Position numbers and translations under genes: made by a program. 64,000 nt of DNA, taken from NCBI GenBank assembly GCA_945643635.1, contig CALZFC010000040.1:2753501-2817500 (forward strand), given 5' to 3'. This DNA comes from Allodiplogaster sudhausi. Its lineage: Eukaryota > Nematoda > Chromadorea > Rhabditida > Diplogasteridae. Every line of letters begins with the position of its first letter. Position 1 is the stretch's first letter. A model generated the notes under the pieces. That model had not been told where the DNA came from and did no database searches. It saw only the letters and a list, made by a program, of their open reading frames with translations. Below, piece by piece: positions 19,421 through 30,988 of the stretch.

Positions 19421-20802
19421 ATGTCTTCTCAGACCAATCCGGTCAACGGCATCGTCGTTTCCTCGGATCTCAGAGTGGTCCGCTAAATTGGAGTTCCTTT
19501 TTAATTGGAGTTGAAAAGAGGATTGGTTGGCTCGGAAGCGGTAGATGGGTTCTCTGTTTCTCGTGGTGATGAAAGAACTGTGTATTTGTGTCTCGGCCCT
19601 CTCCTTTTCTCATGCATTGCAGCCGATAGAAATGCCTGACCATCGCATCTTCTGTCTCAGTGACCGGCAGCGGGCAGTCGAAGGCGACCTCCTCTGCTAC
19701 ACTCGAGCCAACGTCGCAACCCCCCACTCATGTTCATCTTTGTGGCCCTTAAGTACTGGATTCTTCTTGCAGGGCTGGTTTCGTAGCAAGACGACTTCTT
19801 CATCAGCCAGGCACTGCGCTCTCACTCGCGATGGCTACTTCCTCATCTGGACACACTACACCAATGGTAGCAGTCGCTTTTGTCATCCGCTGTGCATAAA
19901 CGGGAGAAAAGTATGAATGGAGGTTTCGTGCTTCGACTGCGGGAAGCGGAGAACGTCACGGCGATCACGAGGAACATTCGAGAATTAACTGGAGAATCCA
20001 AGGTCTCAGTCTCTTATTTATGCTTTTAGTCATTATAATATTTCTTTTGTATAATAATTGCTGACTGCCATGATTGCAGCTCGAGTGCAGCATCGAGCTC
20101 GTCTTCTCTATCGGCAGCGTCCACATCAACATCCCAAACGACACAATGCAAGTCGGTTCACGAGTCTTTTACGGAGAAAAGAAATTTTTTTTATTATGAT
20201 ATAGTAAACAACATTTTACTTTAATCGATCGAAGAATGGACTCACCATCAGATTCATCGCTGGCGTGACGGGATCTTGGCTGGCGTGGAGCAGACTTCCT
20301 CTGCGGAAGATCAGAAAGACTCGTTCTCACCCACCGACGAGAACTACAATGAAGACGATGATGACGATGATGTTCGCTCTTTCGATCATTTTCAATCTTT
20401 CGGCTGTTCTTGCAGTTTCTGAAAGGCGGAGAGTTGTTGTAATTGCCTTGTTGGCAGGAGATGGAACAATCGGAATCGGCCTCGAATGCACTTGAATTGC
20501 AGTTCGACAGAGATCAGCAGAAGACTAAGATGTGCAAAAGGTTCAGAGAGTGCTATGAATGGAGCAAATTCAAATCCTACCGTACTTCTCCATTGCTAAG
20601 TGCCGATGAGATTCTCCTTCCGCGCGACCTGCGTGAAGCGATTCTGAACCGTGTCCGCCTGCCGCGTCTGCAGGAGAACGAGCTCTCTCAGCCGCCTCCC
20701 TCCGAGTTGAGGAAGGCCGCCCTCCACCTTCTCCTGTCTGCCACTATTTCTTTCCCTTTCTCTTTTCACTATTTTATGCAAAGAGTTGTTAGTCGTTGTT
20801 GA
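19421..20802 (+). CDS. PH-like-domain protein, family copy A
   Basis: One of three paralogues in this window; molecular role unknown. Exons: 19421-19474, 19623-19712, 19773-19866, 19923-20002, 20080-20151, 20252 to about 20370, then a final exon from about 20458. Exon sizes 90, 94, 80 and 72 bp match copy B exactly. The encoded blocks, GWFRSK, RHCALTRDGYFLIW, GFVLRLR and IHRWRDGILAGVE, suggest a pleckstrin-homology-type fold: beta strands followed by a C-terminal helix with an invariant Trp. This would fit membrane or protein binding in the cytoplasm (inference). An Asp-rich tail follows. If the last splice is wrong, the frame ends at TGA 20420-20422. The C-terminal exon is plausible but not confirmed by the paralogues. 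Confidence 0.65.
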
Positions 20803-21293
20803 ATTGTTTTTTTTTGCAATAGATAAATATCTTCTTCTTTTGCAGTAGAAATACAGTTCGCTCCGTCCCTCGTTCCACCCCCTTGGGAGAAGAGAGGGGT
20901 AGCGCGGTCTAGCAAAATGTGCTTCTCATCCCGTGTCCCTTACAAGCCAGTCTAATTCACTTACTCTTCTCCTCCTGAGATTGTGCTTTCCATACTCCAC
21001 GATGTCTTCGGAATAAAATATTGAAAAGATGAAGTTCATTCATATATAACATGGACCATGTTTTCAAGGGTTCTCATTAACGGCGCATTCCAGCGAAGCG
21101 TGTGAAGCAGGCTAAATAGTGAAATTTAAAGATTGACAAAGCAGAAAGTACATATACAAATGTTTTTCTGAGCTGCTTTTCCGATGAAAATATATATGTA
21201 CATACATCATCAGTGTTTATTATTACCAGCAACGAGTCAGAGGCACATCGATCAAGTATTTATAACAGGAATGGATCTCCTTTCTTACCAATT
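20803..21293. other. Convergent intergenic spacer
   Basis: Lies between the 3' ends of PH-like copy A (+) and the EGF-ASC gene A (-). It contains candidate polyadenylation signals (for example AATAAA at about 21013) and no gene. Confidence 0.5.
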
Positions 21294-24200
21294 TTAAGTT
21301 CTGAAGATCGGGCCAGTCTTTACGCACAAACGATCGTAGAAAGCATATTTGGGGAGATAAAGGAGTTCCGCGATGAAGACGAGAGACGCGCCGAGAAGGA
21401 GGCCAGAGAAGGAGCCGAGCGAACCGAACACGTAGGAAAGCTGCCAAATACAAAGAAACTCAGCCATTTATTTCTTGTCAGATTCTTCAGCTTACCGAAA
21501 TCTTGATCTTCTCGTTCGTTGCGAGGACTTGAGACTGCTCGAAAAAGACGAAAATCTTACTCTGAAAGAATTTGTTTGCACCAAAGAACTGAGAGCTGAA
21601 TAAATCACAATCATATATGTATTTATATAGAATGTGAAGCCTTCATATTCCATATTAATGTACATATGTGTGTACATATCATTTCGTTTTTTTTTTTAAT
21701 TTAAAAAGGGTCTTACACCAAATGCCTTAGTGTATTTAGTCTGCATGGGAAGAGCGTAGTAGTCGACCCTATGGCAAGGGGGCGGACAGATGCACTCGGG
21801 CCACGCGGCAGAGTCAAAGCCACGGCGAGCCAGCACTTCGTCTATGCAACTCACTGAAGGTATTCCAGATAATTCAAGCGAGAAGACCACTAAGAAGAAA
21901 TAGTACAGCAAATGGCAGTAGGTCGAGAATGAACAGCAGATCAATGATTTCTATTTATGTTAGCCAAGAGAAAACAGAAAGGTGCCTTTGCTAAAGTTGC
22001 ATGCGATAACGTCTGGCCGCCTTGCATAGGCCGCGTCCATGCAACCGCAGTCAGTGAAGACTCCGTCCTGGTAGCAAGAGCGGTAGCAGCCCTGTGAACA
22101 CCCATCTCATTATATGAGTCTTTCCCTCTTCCATTTATCACATCTAAAGTGTAGTCGCCGCCGAAGTAGAAAGAACCCGAGAAGTCTGCTCTGTCTCTCA
22201 CGCATCCCTCTGGCCCCATCGACTCCACGGTCGTGACTGCCTGAACACAATCTTTATCACTGTATATACATACATATATGTTTCTGATAAGAAGAATGTG
22301 ATGTACTCACGTACGTACATACGTTCATACAAATGTATATTTATTATTGTATCCCAATCACCGAATTTTACCTTATTTATTCGAATGGTTTGGCAGGTGC
22401 CAGAGCGAGAGAACTGAGGTCTGCTCTCGATGTATATGTCCTTGTTCGCTTGAAAACAACAGTAATACTGGTGTGTCTGCATACATTAGCAACAAGAGTG
22501 GCCTGGCAACTTCCTGTTCTCAGATATTCAAGAGAGAAGAAAGAAAACAGACGATCATGAATGTAGATGTTGACGCCGGCCACGTCAGTCCACGGCACTT
22601 CTTCTGCTTCTCCGCCACTGATGTCTGCAGTCAGGCCTGAGGACAAAGAGAATGAAGAAAGAAGAAAGAATGAAGAAGAATGAAGAATGGAGTGTGCACC
22701 CCCTCTCTCGCCAGCCAGTCTTTGCGTGAATGTTGCATTGAGTCGTCGGTCATTGAAAGTGTAGCAGTTACCGAGAGAAGGATCTCGGTTCAAGAGGAAG
22801 TTCGAGCTGAATTGAGTGATTAGTTATAAACTGGAAACGTTTTCATACAAATTTTCATATGTAGAGATATTCAAGCATGAAATTTAACTTTTTCCTTAAT
22901 CACGATCAAATATACATAGTACATACTTAGTCACTTGAATGGAAAGCATTGCCAGGAGAAGGAATTAACCTGATGTCGACCACTCTTCCCCCAAAAGTGG
23001 CAGCTTTGATGATTTCCTCAACAGTCCAGCTGAGTCCTTCCATTTCGCTGTCTGGCAGGAAGCTGAGCAAGGCCGGTAACATGGAAGTGAACACGGCCGG
23101 GGACTTCCTTCCTTCGTCGAGCACCTGGGAAGAAACACTCTAATATTTGTATGGCATGATCAAGTAACAAGAAAGAGAGATTGTCGTGCCTGAACGAGGC
23201 GAGCGAGTGAATCGTTGCCAATCAAGTCAGTGATGCAGTCAAGCGACTCCTTTGCTGCAACAGACAACGGGGAAGTAGGCACATACATTACCCAAGTCGT
23301 GTGAATGTTTATAAATTTTAATGATGTTTTAGACAATTTCTAACAAATGGAGCAGGTCGTTCCAGTGTAGTTCTTGGAGCACGTGCATTCTTCAGAATCC
23401 TTGACAACCTCGCACAAGGCACCCGCGTCTACTTGGACGCATCTCAAATCGAGATCAGGAAAACGCGTTATCATCAACTTGTTTCCTTCTTTCACCCTTT
23501 TTCGCTTTTGCCTCTCACCTGTTTCTCAATACTTGTCCTGTGGCGGTGATATATGTTGAGCAATCACTGGAGTCAACTGTACTGCTTGTTAAAGAAGTAT
23601 CTGGAGACGTAGAAGGCTGCAAGGAATAAGGACATATGGAGCGTGACTTTAACACTTTCATTGAGAGGTCTCAAAGAAGACATATGTATGTATATAAAAC
23701 TCACCGTAGTCAAGTATTCTGGAGAATTCGATGAAGAGTCTGTGGACGAAGGAGAGAGTGTGGACGAAGGAGAGAGTGTGGACGAAGGAGAGAGTGTGGA
23801 CGAAGCAGAGAGTGAGGACGAAGGAGAGATTGTGGACGATGATGCAATTGTGGTAGGATTAAAAGAAAAAGGAGTCGTTGTAGTAGAAGTGGGAGAGAGG
23901 GATGACGGAGAGGTTTCGGTGGAAGAGGAAGGCGAGGGGGTTGTCGACCTGTCAGAATAGCCATTTCTTAGAATTTCAGCAGAACTTTGCATCTAGTAGG
24001 ATTCTACATATATGTATGTATGGAGTGACAGCGATGGAGTTGATCAGGAGGATACAGAGTAATTGAGTAATTGCATACCAGGATGGATCGCTAGTTGTCG
24101 TGCTCGGAGAACTCGTCGATGTGTCTGCAAAAATTGATGCCAAATGACAACTTTTCTTGACAAAGTGTTAGTAACTTTAAAATGTTTTAATGGTTTCAAG

Positions 24201-24649
24201 GACAAGAACCGGTAGTAGACTCCGTCGTTGTGGAGGACGAAGCAGCCGTTGTGGTTGTGGTGCTAGATGAGAAAGTCGAAGCAGCCGTTGAGGCTGAATA
24301 AGTGCCAACAAGTAATATACCATGGAAGATCAGCTGATTGACATACTCGTGGTGTCTGCTAAGCAGTTCTCGCCGCTGTACTGAGGAGATGAACAAGTGC
24401 AGACTGGGGAGTAGTCGACCAGCTCGCACTGCGCAGCTGAGTCTTCGGACTGGCATCTGCATTTCCATCTCTAGTCACAGAAAGGTTTAAATTCATTTCT
24501 GAGTGGATGATACTTTGTGTTTTGTCATATCTGCTTTTGGTTAATGAATGAAATTGAGCTGCATTGCTCACGTGTCGGCAATGGTAGTGGGCGCGCAAGG
24601 TGGCAGGCAAGGGGCGAGAGAGGAGACCTGTTGCGGCTCTGGAACAATA

Positions 24650-24688
<39 letters not shown>

Positions 24689-24746
24689 GGCTCTGGAACA
24701 ATATGATATATATATATATATTTTTTTTTCCGGCTCTGGAACAATA

Positions 24747-24788
<42 letters not shown>

Positions 24789-25381
24789 CATACATTACAA
24801 CATAAATAATTAACAACCAGTAATGCATGAAATTGCGTCGGTACTGATAAGGGAGCCGGCTGGGGCTGTACAGAATTGAGTGGTGCTGTGATGGTCATAG
24901 CCACAAGATGCGATGTTAGTCGACACCACTGCCCACGTGCCATCATTCACATTCTGACACAAGAGAAGATTTCCAAGCTACTCTTTCGTTCTATCTTTAT
25001 GTGAAAAGGAGCAAGAAAGAGAGAAATCTGGAAGCGAGAGAAACCAATCCGATAAGTCTTCCGATCGTGCAAGAGAGAGCACAGACGTCGTCGGTGTCGG
25101 CCACCAAACTCAGATAGGTCGTGGCGCAGGGGTACGGCCCACACGTGCCACTTTGCATGTAGTACTCGCATCCATCTTTGCATGTTCGCCATTGGGAATA
25201 CACTCGGGATGCTGCAAGGGATTCTATGTATCTTCTCTATGTTAATGCGAACTACGAGTGATTGACGCAGCTGAAGCCAATGTCATTGAATGAATGACAT
25301 TGGCTTAATGTCCAAGTTAAGAGAGAAGATAAATAAATAATGTACAGTACCTAGCAAAAGCTGTAAGACGAGCCATGGCAT
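21294..25381 (-). CDS. EGF-plus-ASC (DEG/ENaC-type) membrane protein A
   Basis: Probable surface channel subunit or channel-like protein, resembling the nematode EGAS group (EGF plus amiloride-sensitive-channel domain). Exon 1 (25351-25381) starts MPWLVLQLLLA, a signal-peptide-like segment. Next come a cysteine-rich module with DGCEYYM and ASCGYD (25045-25211 and about 24846-24955), an EGF-like exon (about 24350-24473), a Ser/Thr mucin-like stalk with TLSPSS repeats (about 23710-23990), and a second EGF module ending TGTTCSI (about 23345-23460). The ASC domain follows: PSLGNCYTFND, GSFYFGGDYTLD, GCYRSCYQD, CICPPPC, and a final membrane helix containing GLLLGAS, the family's selectivity-filter signature. 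No first transmembrane segment of the usual DEG/ENaC kind, and no FPAVTICN-like block, was found. The tail is short. Its inverted paralogue is at 43.5-47.2 kb. Confidence 0.8.
23746..23835 (-). repeat. 18-bp coding minisatellite (TLSPSS units)
   Basis: Tandem copies of an 18-bp unit encode Thr-Leu-Ser-Pro-Ser-Ser on the minus strand within the stalk of EGF-ASC gene A. Copies are nearly identical, so recent expansion is likely. They lengthen a probably O-glycosylated stalk. Confidence 0.75.
24632..24784. repeat. Threefold repeat of GCGGCTCTGGAACAATATGA plus (TA)n
   Basis: Three tandem copies of a 20-bp GC-containing unit, each followed by an (AT)n run of different length, lie inside an intron of EGF-ASC gene A. 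Units start near 24633, 24685 and 24732. The TA runs could melt or form cruciforms. Confidence 0.85.
25274..25306. repeat. Perfect short inverted repeat in intron 1
   Basis: AAGCCAATGTCATT and its exact reverse complement are separated by GAATG, inside the first intron of EGF-ASC gene A. It would form a 14-bp hairpin with a 5-nt loop. A regulatory role is speculative. Confidence 0.7.
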
Positions 25382-25963
25382 CTTCGATACGTTCTTCTGC
25401 AAATTTAAACCAACTTTATCTTATTCTAAATTGCCGTAGCTGGAGCTGGAACTCTTCGAAGTACTTATGTTTTCATACTCCAACTAAAGTGTTGTTCTGC
25501 ACATAAAAGGGGAGTGAAGTCATGTGTTGAGGCGGGGCTTCGCAACAATCTTAAGCCCTTTCTTCTTCGTTTCTGCGCCTTCTTCATTCCCGAAGTCTGT
25601 TTCCAATGATCAAGGAACTTTCGTCCAAACACATTTCCTATGCACCTTTGGCTCGCAGACTTCTTTCACTGCTTCGCATTGTCTTGCTTCACGACTACAA
25701 AACATCACACTTTCTTGAGTTGGTACAAAATATTGTTTGGAAAACAGACGAGAATGTGTGAAGCCAATGATTGCTTCTGGCAATTATATGTGGACATCTA
25801 ATCGTTTTATGACAGCCGCTGCAAATTAGATCTGCACACAAAACAATTTCGTAATTATTAGAAGACTTTTAGTGTAAAGGGAACGTATGTACATATAGCT
25901 TGTAGTGTGATTTACTCTCTGTATGTATGTGTGTATCTCTCTCCTTATTATTCTCTCGTCGCC
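25382..25963. other. Upstream region of EGF-ASC gene A
   Basis: Non-coding sequence between the start of EGF-ASC gene A (-) and the 5' LTR. Contains a short ATGTATGT microsatellite near 25920 and no gene that I can see. Confidence 0.45.
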
Positions 25964-26286
25964 TGACCTCTCTATCTCTTGGTATATCCGCCCCTTTCCT
26001 CCCAGTATATAAGTTCTAGTTATGACGCATAAGTGAGCTTTCTCCCGGGGAGCGACCGGCCTTCAGCCGGGTCGCTATCTCTCCTACTTCCCGACCCCTT
26101 CCCCCTCTTCAACGACCACCACGCCTCGGACCCAGAACCCTTCCCAGTCGCCTGAGGATCGGATTCCTCTCTGTCCCTTTCCTCTTGAGTAATAGTAAAC
26201 CTGCTTGATAAATTCGTCTCTCTCTCTACCTGGATCGCAGTCGCATGGGGAACAACAAGAATGAAGAACGAACTAAGAAACATTCA
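25964..26286 (+). repeat. 5' LTR
   Basis: 323 bp with TG...CA ends and TATATAAG at 26006-26013. It is about 90% identical by eye to the 3' copy, with scattered substitutions and 1-bp indels, so the insertion is not recent. The minus-strand open frame in it is not a gene. Confidence 0.8.
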
Positions 26287-26287
26287 A

Positions 26288-26303
26288 TGGTAGCAGCGAG
26301 TGG
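26288..26303 (+). other. Candidate tRNA primer-binding site
   Basis: TGGTAGCAGCGAGTGG starts 2 bp after the LTR end. The leading TGG is the complement of a tRNA CCA end, as expected for minus-strand priming. The matching tRNA was not identified here. Confidence 0.6.
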
Positions 26304-28028
26304 TTAAACTCCACTCCAAGTCAAGCGGCGCGACACCAGGTAAGTCAGTCGTTATTCAGTATGTAGATTCCTTTTAAATTACAAAAAAAAATCTACTATC
26401 ATTCCATTTTATATTGGGCAGCCTAATTAAAGGCGAATCATAGTTTGCTGGGCAAATTTCTTTCCCTTTCTTTTGTTGTCTCAATTAGGTTATTCTCAAT
26501 TAGGCGGGAGTAGGATAGACAGACTAGCTGCAGCGGGGAGGGCAGTGGGCTATCTATTTTGTTTTCATTATGTTCTTTTGTCTGCCCGGGATACCAAAGC
26601 TCTCCACCTTATCGATGATTGAAGTATCAAATGCAGCTGGAGGTAAGGACTCTTTCCCCCTCCCAAATGACCATAAAAATCAATGTGTGTCAAAAATATA
26701 AAAAAAATAGTATTTTGATATGTATTTCGGCTTACTTTAATACACACTCGTGTATTATCGCGGCGGCACTTTTTCCTATGCACAGCATAGACAGAAAAGA
26801 AAAGAGAGCAGAGAGAGAAAAGCAGTTCAGAGACAGAGAAAAGAAAGATTACAAGAAAATAGTTTTCTTCTCTGATCAGAAGCAAAATAGTATGTGCCAG
26901 ACTCATCCTCGTCATCTCCAGTAGCACAAAGGGCAGCTCAGTGGAATTTCTCTCTTTCTCACACTCTCTATCTCACTCGCATCGTCTCTCTCCCGGCGTT
27001 TCTCTCTATCAGTCTCACTCTCTTACCTTCTCTCACTCTCTCTCCTCCGGCCGGGATGGTCATCTTCGTCACCCTTGTCTGCCCACTGGGTAGATTCAAA
27101 CAAGTGAAGGAGGGAAACAGCGTCTATTTCTTTCCCTCTCTTCTTTCTCTCTCTGGCTTCTTCCACTACGCGCCTAACATTTCACTCTTTTGGGCAAGCA
27201 TCACCATTTCTATTAACGCGACGTTCATTGCTTATAGGACCACGGATATCTAGAAATCTCTTAATTATATATGTACAGATAAAGACACTCTTTATCTTCG
27301 AGTTTAAGTTACTCTTTAAGCCGGATGTTTTTCGCACTTTGTTCATGGGAAGAATTTTTAATTCTGTTTACTTCATTCTTTCTGTCAGGGATAGATGAAA
27401 ATCCAAGATAATTATCCTTTTAGTGAGCAATCGCTCTGCTATCTGTCTAGTCGCACAGTCATCTGCCAGATGGCTCGGGATAAAGATCCTTAGGACTGAT
27501 TAACACAGCTTGTTGACGCTCTTTATCTCGACAATATCTTCATTCCTGTACTCTCTCTTCTCTCTCCCTCCCCTCGCATCTCTTCTCTCTCCTCTCGATT
27601 CCTCTCTCCTGGAAGAATGGATCATTCGACGAGAGTCGGCCAAGCTGACCGGCCGTGTTCACTTTTCCTCTCCTTTTCATTTTTTCACTAATTTTTTTCC
27701 CTTTTTCTTTCTTTAATTTTTTTTTCTCTTCTCTCTTACTAACCCCCCCCCCCTCCCCCTCCTGGCATACTGTTGGCGCGTAGACATATGTACACAGACA
27801 GAAGATGATGACACTCCGTTGCAGGAACGAGCATCTCCTCTGACTTCGACGATCTTCAACGCAACTCCGAAATAAGGTGAGCGATTTATTTTTTTTCTTC
27901 TCTGTATTTGTTTATTTGATTTTTTTCTCGGCATCTTTCCACTCATTCGAGGGAAAAGAGCCCGATTCCCTTAAGAGAGTTCTCTCTCTCAATAGAGAGA
28001 AATAGTCACAAAAACAAACCAGTCCTTT

Positions 28029-28414
28029 AAAGACGCATTCGCGGCTCTAGAGACCAAGCACTGAAACAAAAAAAAGTGGAACTGCTGAATACGCGCCACA
28101 ACGCGCTACTGGCGAACCCGCGAGCAACCTCGCTTCAGCGTGCGAAGGCAACTAGTCAGCTAGCAGGAACAACTTCTCACTCGACTTGAAGCGCCAGAAG
28201 GTTAGTCATTCTTCATTGAGTATGATTCTTTAACATGTTTCGGTAATTATTTCTCGGTTTATTTGTTTCATTTTGTTTTCTACTTCGGCCTCTTTTGAAG
28301 TGAAAAGAATTCTCAAATGTAAAGAATTTTTTTTTTCCAAATTGAACCTTTTCTCACTAAAGAGAATGTGAGAAAGCCGATGTCCGTCAAAAGACGCATT
28401 CGCGGCTCTAGAGA
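28029..28414 (+). repeat. 25-bp direct repeat pair inside the retroelement
   Basis: The sequence beginning AAAGACGCATTCGCGGCTCT occurs at 28029-28053 and again at 28390-28414 as an exact 25-bp match in otherwise dissimilar surroundings. I see no coding frame through either copy. Confidence 0.7.
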
Positions 28415-29800
28415 TAGAACGCCTTAGCAAAAAGGGCATTAAATACCACGCTTACATTGATCGAACAGATGCTGAGTCGCCCATCTGAGATCAACTACAT
28501 TCTTCTCGCCTTCGATTCGGACAACAATGATATTTTTCATTCATTCGGAATCGGCTAAGCTTCGCTCTGATACTGCGTGTGTTAACAGCGCCACGCGTTG
28601 CCGCGGACGATGACGCGCGTCGACCTCCCCGGCTAGAAATATTATTATTTTAATTTTTCATTCCATTGTTTTCTAACACTATCGAGATTACTTTTATTTT
28701 CTTTGACTTTTATTTATCTTTCTTCATACTTTAGCTATTCCTTTTGCAAGTATACGGAACTCGAGCACACGTCAATGATGATCACATATACATATGTAAA
28801 CACATATGTATGTAACTCTGCCGACGTTCTGTTTCACGAGCAATCACGGGCAACAGATACCTTCACCGGATGAAGGGTGCGCAGTTGTCAGTCTATTTAA
28901 TTAAAGCTCGCCATAGTTTTAATGTTCGTTTTTTTCCTTCTACTTTTACTATCGTTGGCAATTTGGGATTCTTTTATATACTTTCATTTTTTTCAATGCC
29001 TTTTTTTCATTGCTGATAACTACTTCCTGTCACCGCCAAACAGAAAAGTTGCAAGCGAGAGAATGAGCCCCTAGACGGACTACATGGAGGAGATTGGAAA
29101 TCTCTCGAAAGTGAAACATCTTCACGGTTTGCTGCTTCCTTATCGCATTATCCATATTGGGTTAAATGCCACCATTCGCCGCCGCGGAGTGAAACGTTCG
29201 TTGCTCTCCCCGGCTACAAAACTTTGACGTTCTTCTGCTAGCACAATACAAGGGCATGCCGACGGACATCATCATCAACAGCATCGACTCAATCATCAAC
29301 GAATCGGTGACAGAGCTTCATTAGTCAATTCTTCCGTTTGTCAGTGATTTTCTTCCTTCTCTTTTATTTCAGGTTACTATTTTTCTCTTTTACTTACCGC
29401 ATATTTCGTTAAGAAGTTTCACGGCTTGACCGTTCCTTTATTTCTTTTGTCAAATCTCTCGCAGGTGTTTAGCACACCCTCCCCCATATTTCTGTGTGAC
29501 AGAAATGGGCGGGCCACACTGTGGGCGCCTCCCACAAGAGTACAACTGCACGAACTTAGAGAAGCCGTCGATGGTGAAGCCGCTGTCAGAGACGACAGAA
29601 CTCCGGCGTCCCAACACCATTCGATATAGTTCACCCGGTCAGGTATGTAAAATAGTTTCATAAATTAGCACCTCTTCTGTTTCGTTTCTTGGCAAAGTTT
29701 CTCAACACATATCCTCACCCATTCAAGTAACGCGAAAGTTGTTGAATAGAACTGATATCAAAGCCGAATATATAGTAGGCAATATTGTCAAAACGCCTCA

Positions 29801-30988
29801 ATGTGTCAATGTCTGCCTCCTCATTCTCTCCTTCTCTTTTTCATTAAATTTAATGCCACCTGCTATTCGCGCCCTCTAGTGTCAATACAATTACCCAATG
29901 AGGAAACGCGGCTCGGCTATGTTGACCGCCGTATTATCACGAACGTATTACAACCATTTCTCATACATACAGACAATAGTATCTGGCAATTTAACGGCTT
30001 AACCGGCGATGCCTCACTAGTGCCTAGCAGCTCGATAATTGATTTCGTCTTGCCTAACAACAATTTCTTGCTTAATAACCAACCGTCTCATCTCACTTTA
30101 TTCCATAACCTTGTTCTTACTAAGTTATCCGAAATAAGTAATGATTATCATTTCGTAGAAATGTGGCGAGCAGGAAGTACGACGGCCGAAGCACTAGAAA
30201 GCCATGCCGACCACTCAAGTGGAGGCACATCACATTTTATTAATACAGATAACAGCTTCTCTCTGTTCAGTTGGTTCACCCTCTCAGGTAGATGGTGGTG
30301 GCTCACAATTTGCGGCGTTTACGCAACTTCTTCTATTCTTATATTAGCAGTGAAATTCCTCCTTTATGTCAGATACCCTCGCCTGATGCAGAATTTGAGC
30401 CAAATCGCCGGGCGTGCTACGGAGGAAGGGCAAACCAATCCACAAGCAGCTGTTACGGTTAACATGCCTTTACAAGAAAACAAAAGATCTACCGGAGAGG
30501 AGGACACTCGTGTTCCTTTTCGGTCACACACATTGCTTGATTTTCACGATTCAACTCCTTCCCCAGTTAGACACGCAATCGTTCACCATAATTCAACTTC
30601 TTCAGAAAACCCGGACGAAAAATTTTGCAACTCAAATTGGCCCCCGGTTCTTTCGCCTCCTAGAATGAACGCCTTATTCCAAGGCCCCCGAAAATACGTC
30701 ACCGCGCGTTCCCCCGTCAAAGTGAACGGAGTTTTTATGATGGCTTTAATTGATACAGGTAGCAACCTCACAATAGCTTGCAGCTCCATCCTGCCAGCTC
30801 TCGGGCTAACAGCATTGGACCCGCCGGAAACGACCTCCGCCCTCGGCATGGCGTCCATTCCAGTCCCTCTTCAGGGATGTACACGCGCAAACATCGAACT
30901 CGCCGGACATGTCAGACAAGAATTAATTCCCCTGACCTCTCTTTCTCTCTGTATATCCGCCCCTCTCCTCCCAGTATATAAGTTCTAG
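29801..30988 (+). pseudogene. Retroelement ORF: envelope-like membrane region fused to truncated aspartic protease
   Basis: A 395-codon frame with three parts. Residues about 7-17 are hydrophobic and may be a signal sequence. Residues about 30-160 look like an ectodomain, and 163-192 form a strong transmembrane segment (WWWLTICG start) followed by a basic flank, as in an envelope-like glycoprotein. After a polar linker, residues 300-375 resemble a retroviral-type aspartic protease with the catalytic motif LIDTGSN at 316-322. The frame runs straight into the 3' LTR and stops 56 bp inside it, so the protease lacks its C-terminal half and is presumably inactive. Having the protease after the envelope-like part in one frame is unusual, as gag-pro-pol-env is the normal order. 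The start codon is uncertain; a spliced upstream exon is possible. Confidence 0.6.

Noticed and set aside
26020..26283. 87-codon minus-strand frame, repeated at 31054-31305
   Set aside because: It recurs only because it lies in both LTRs; it covers the TATA-containing repeat and has no protein signature.
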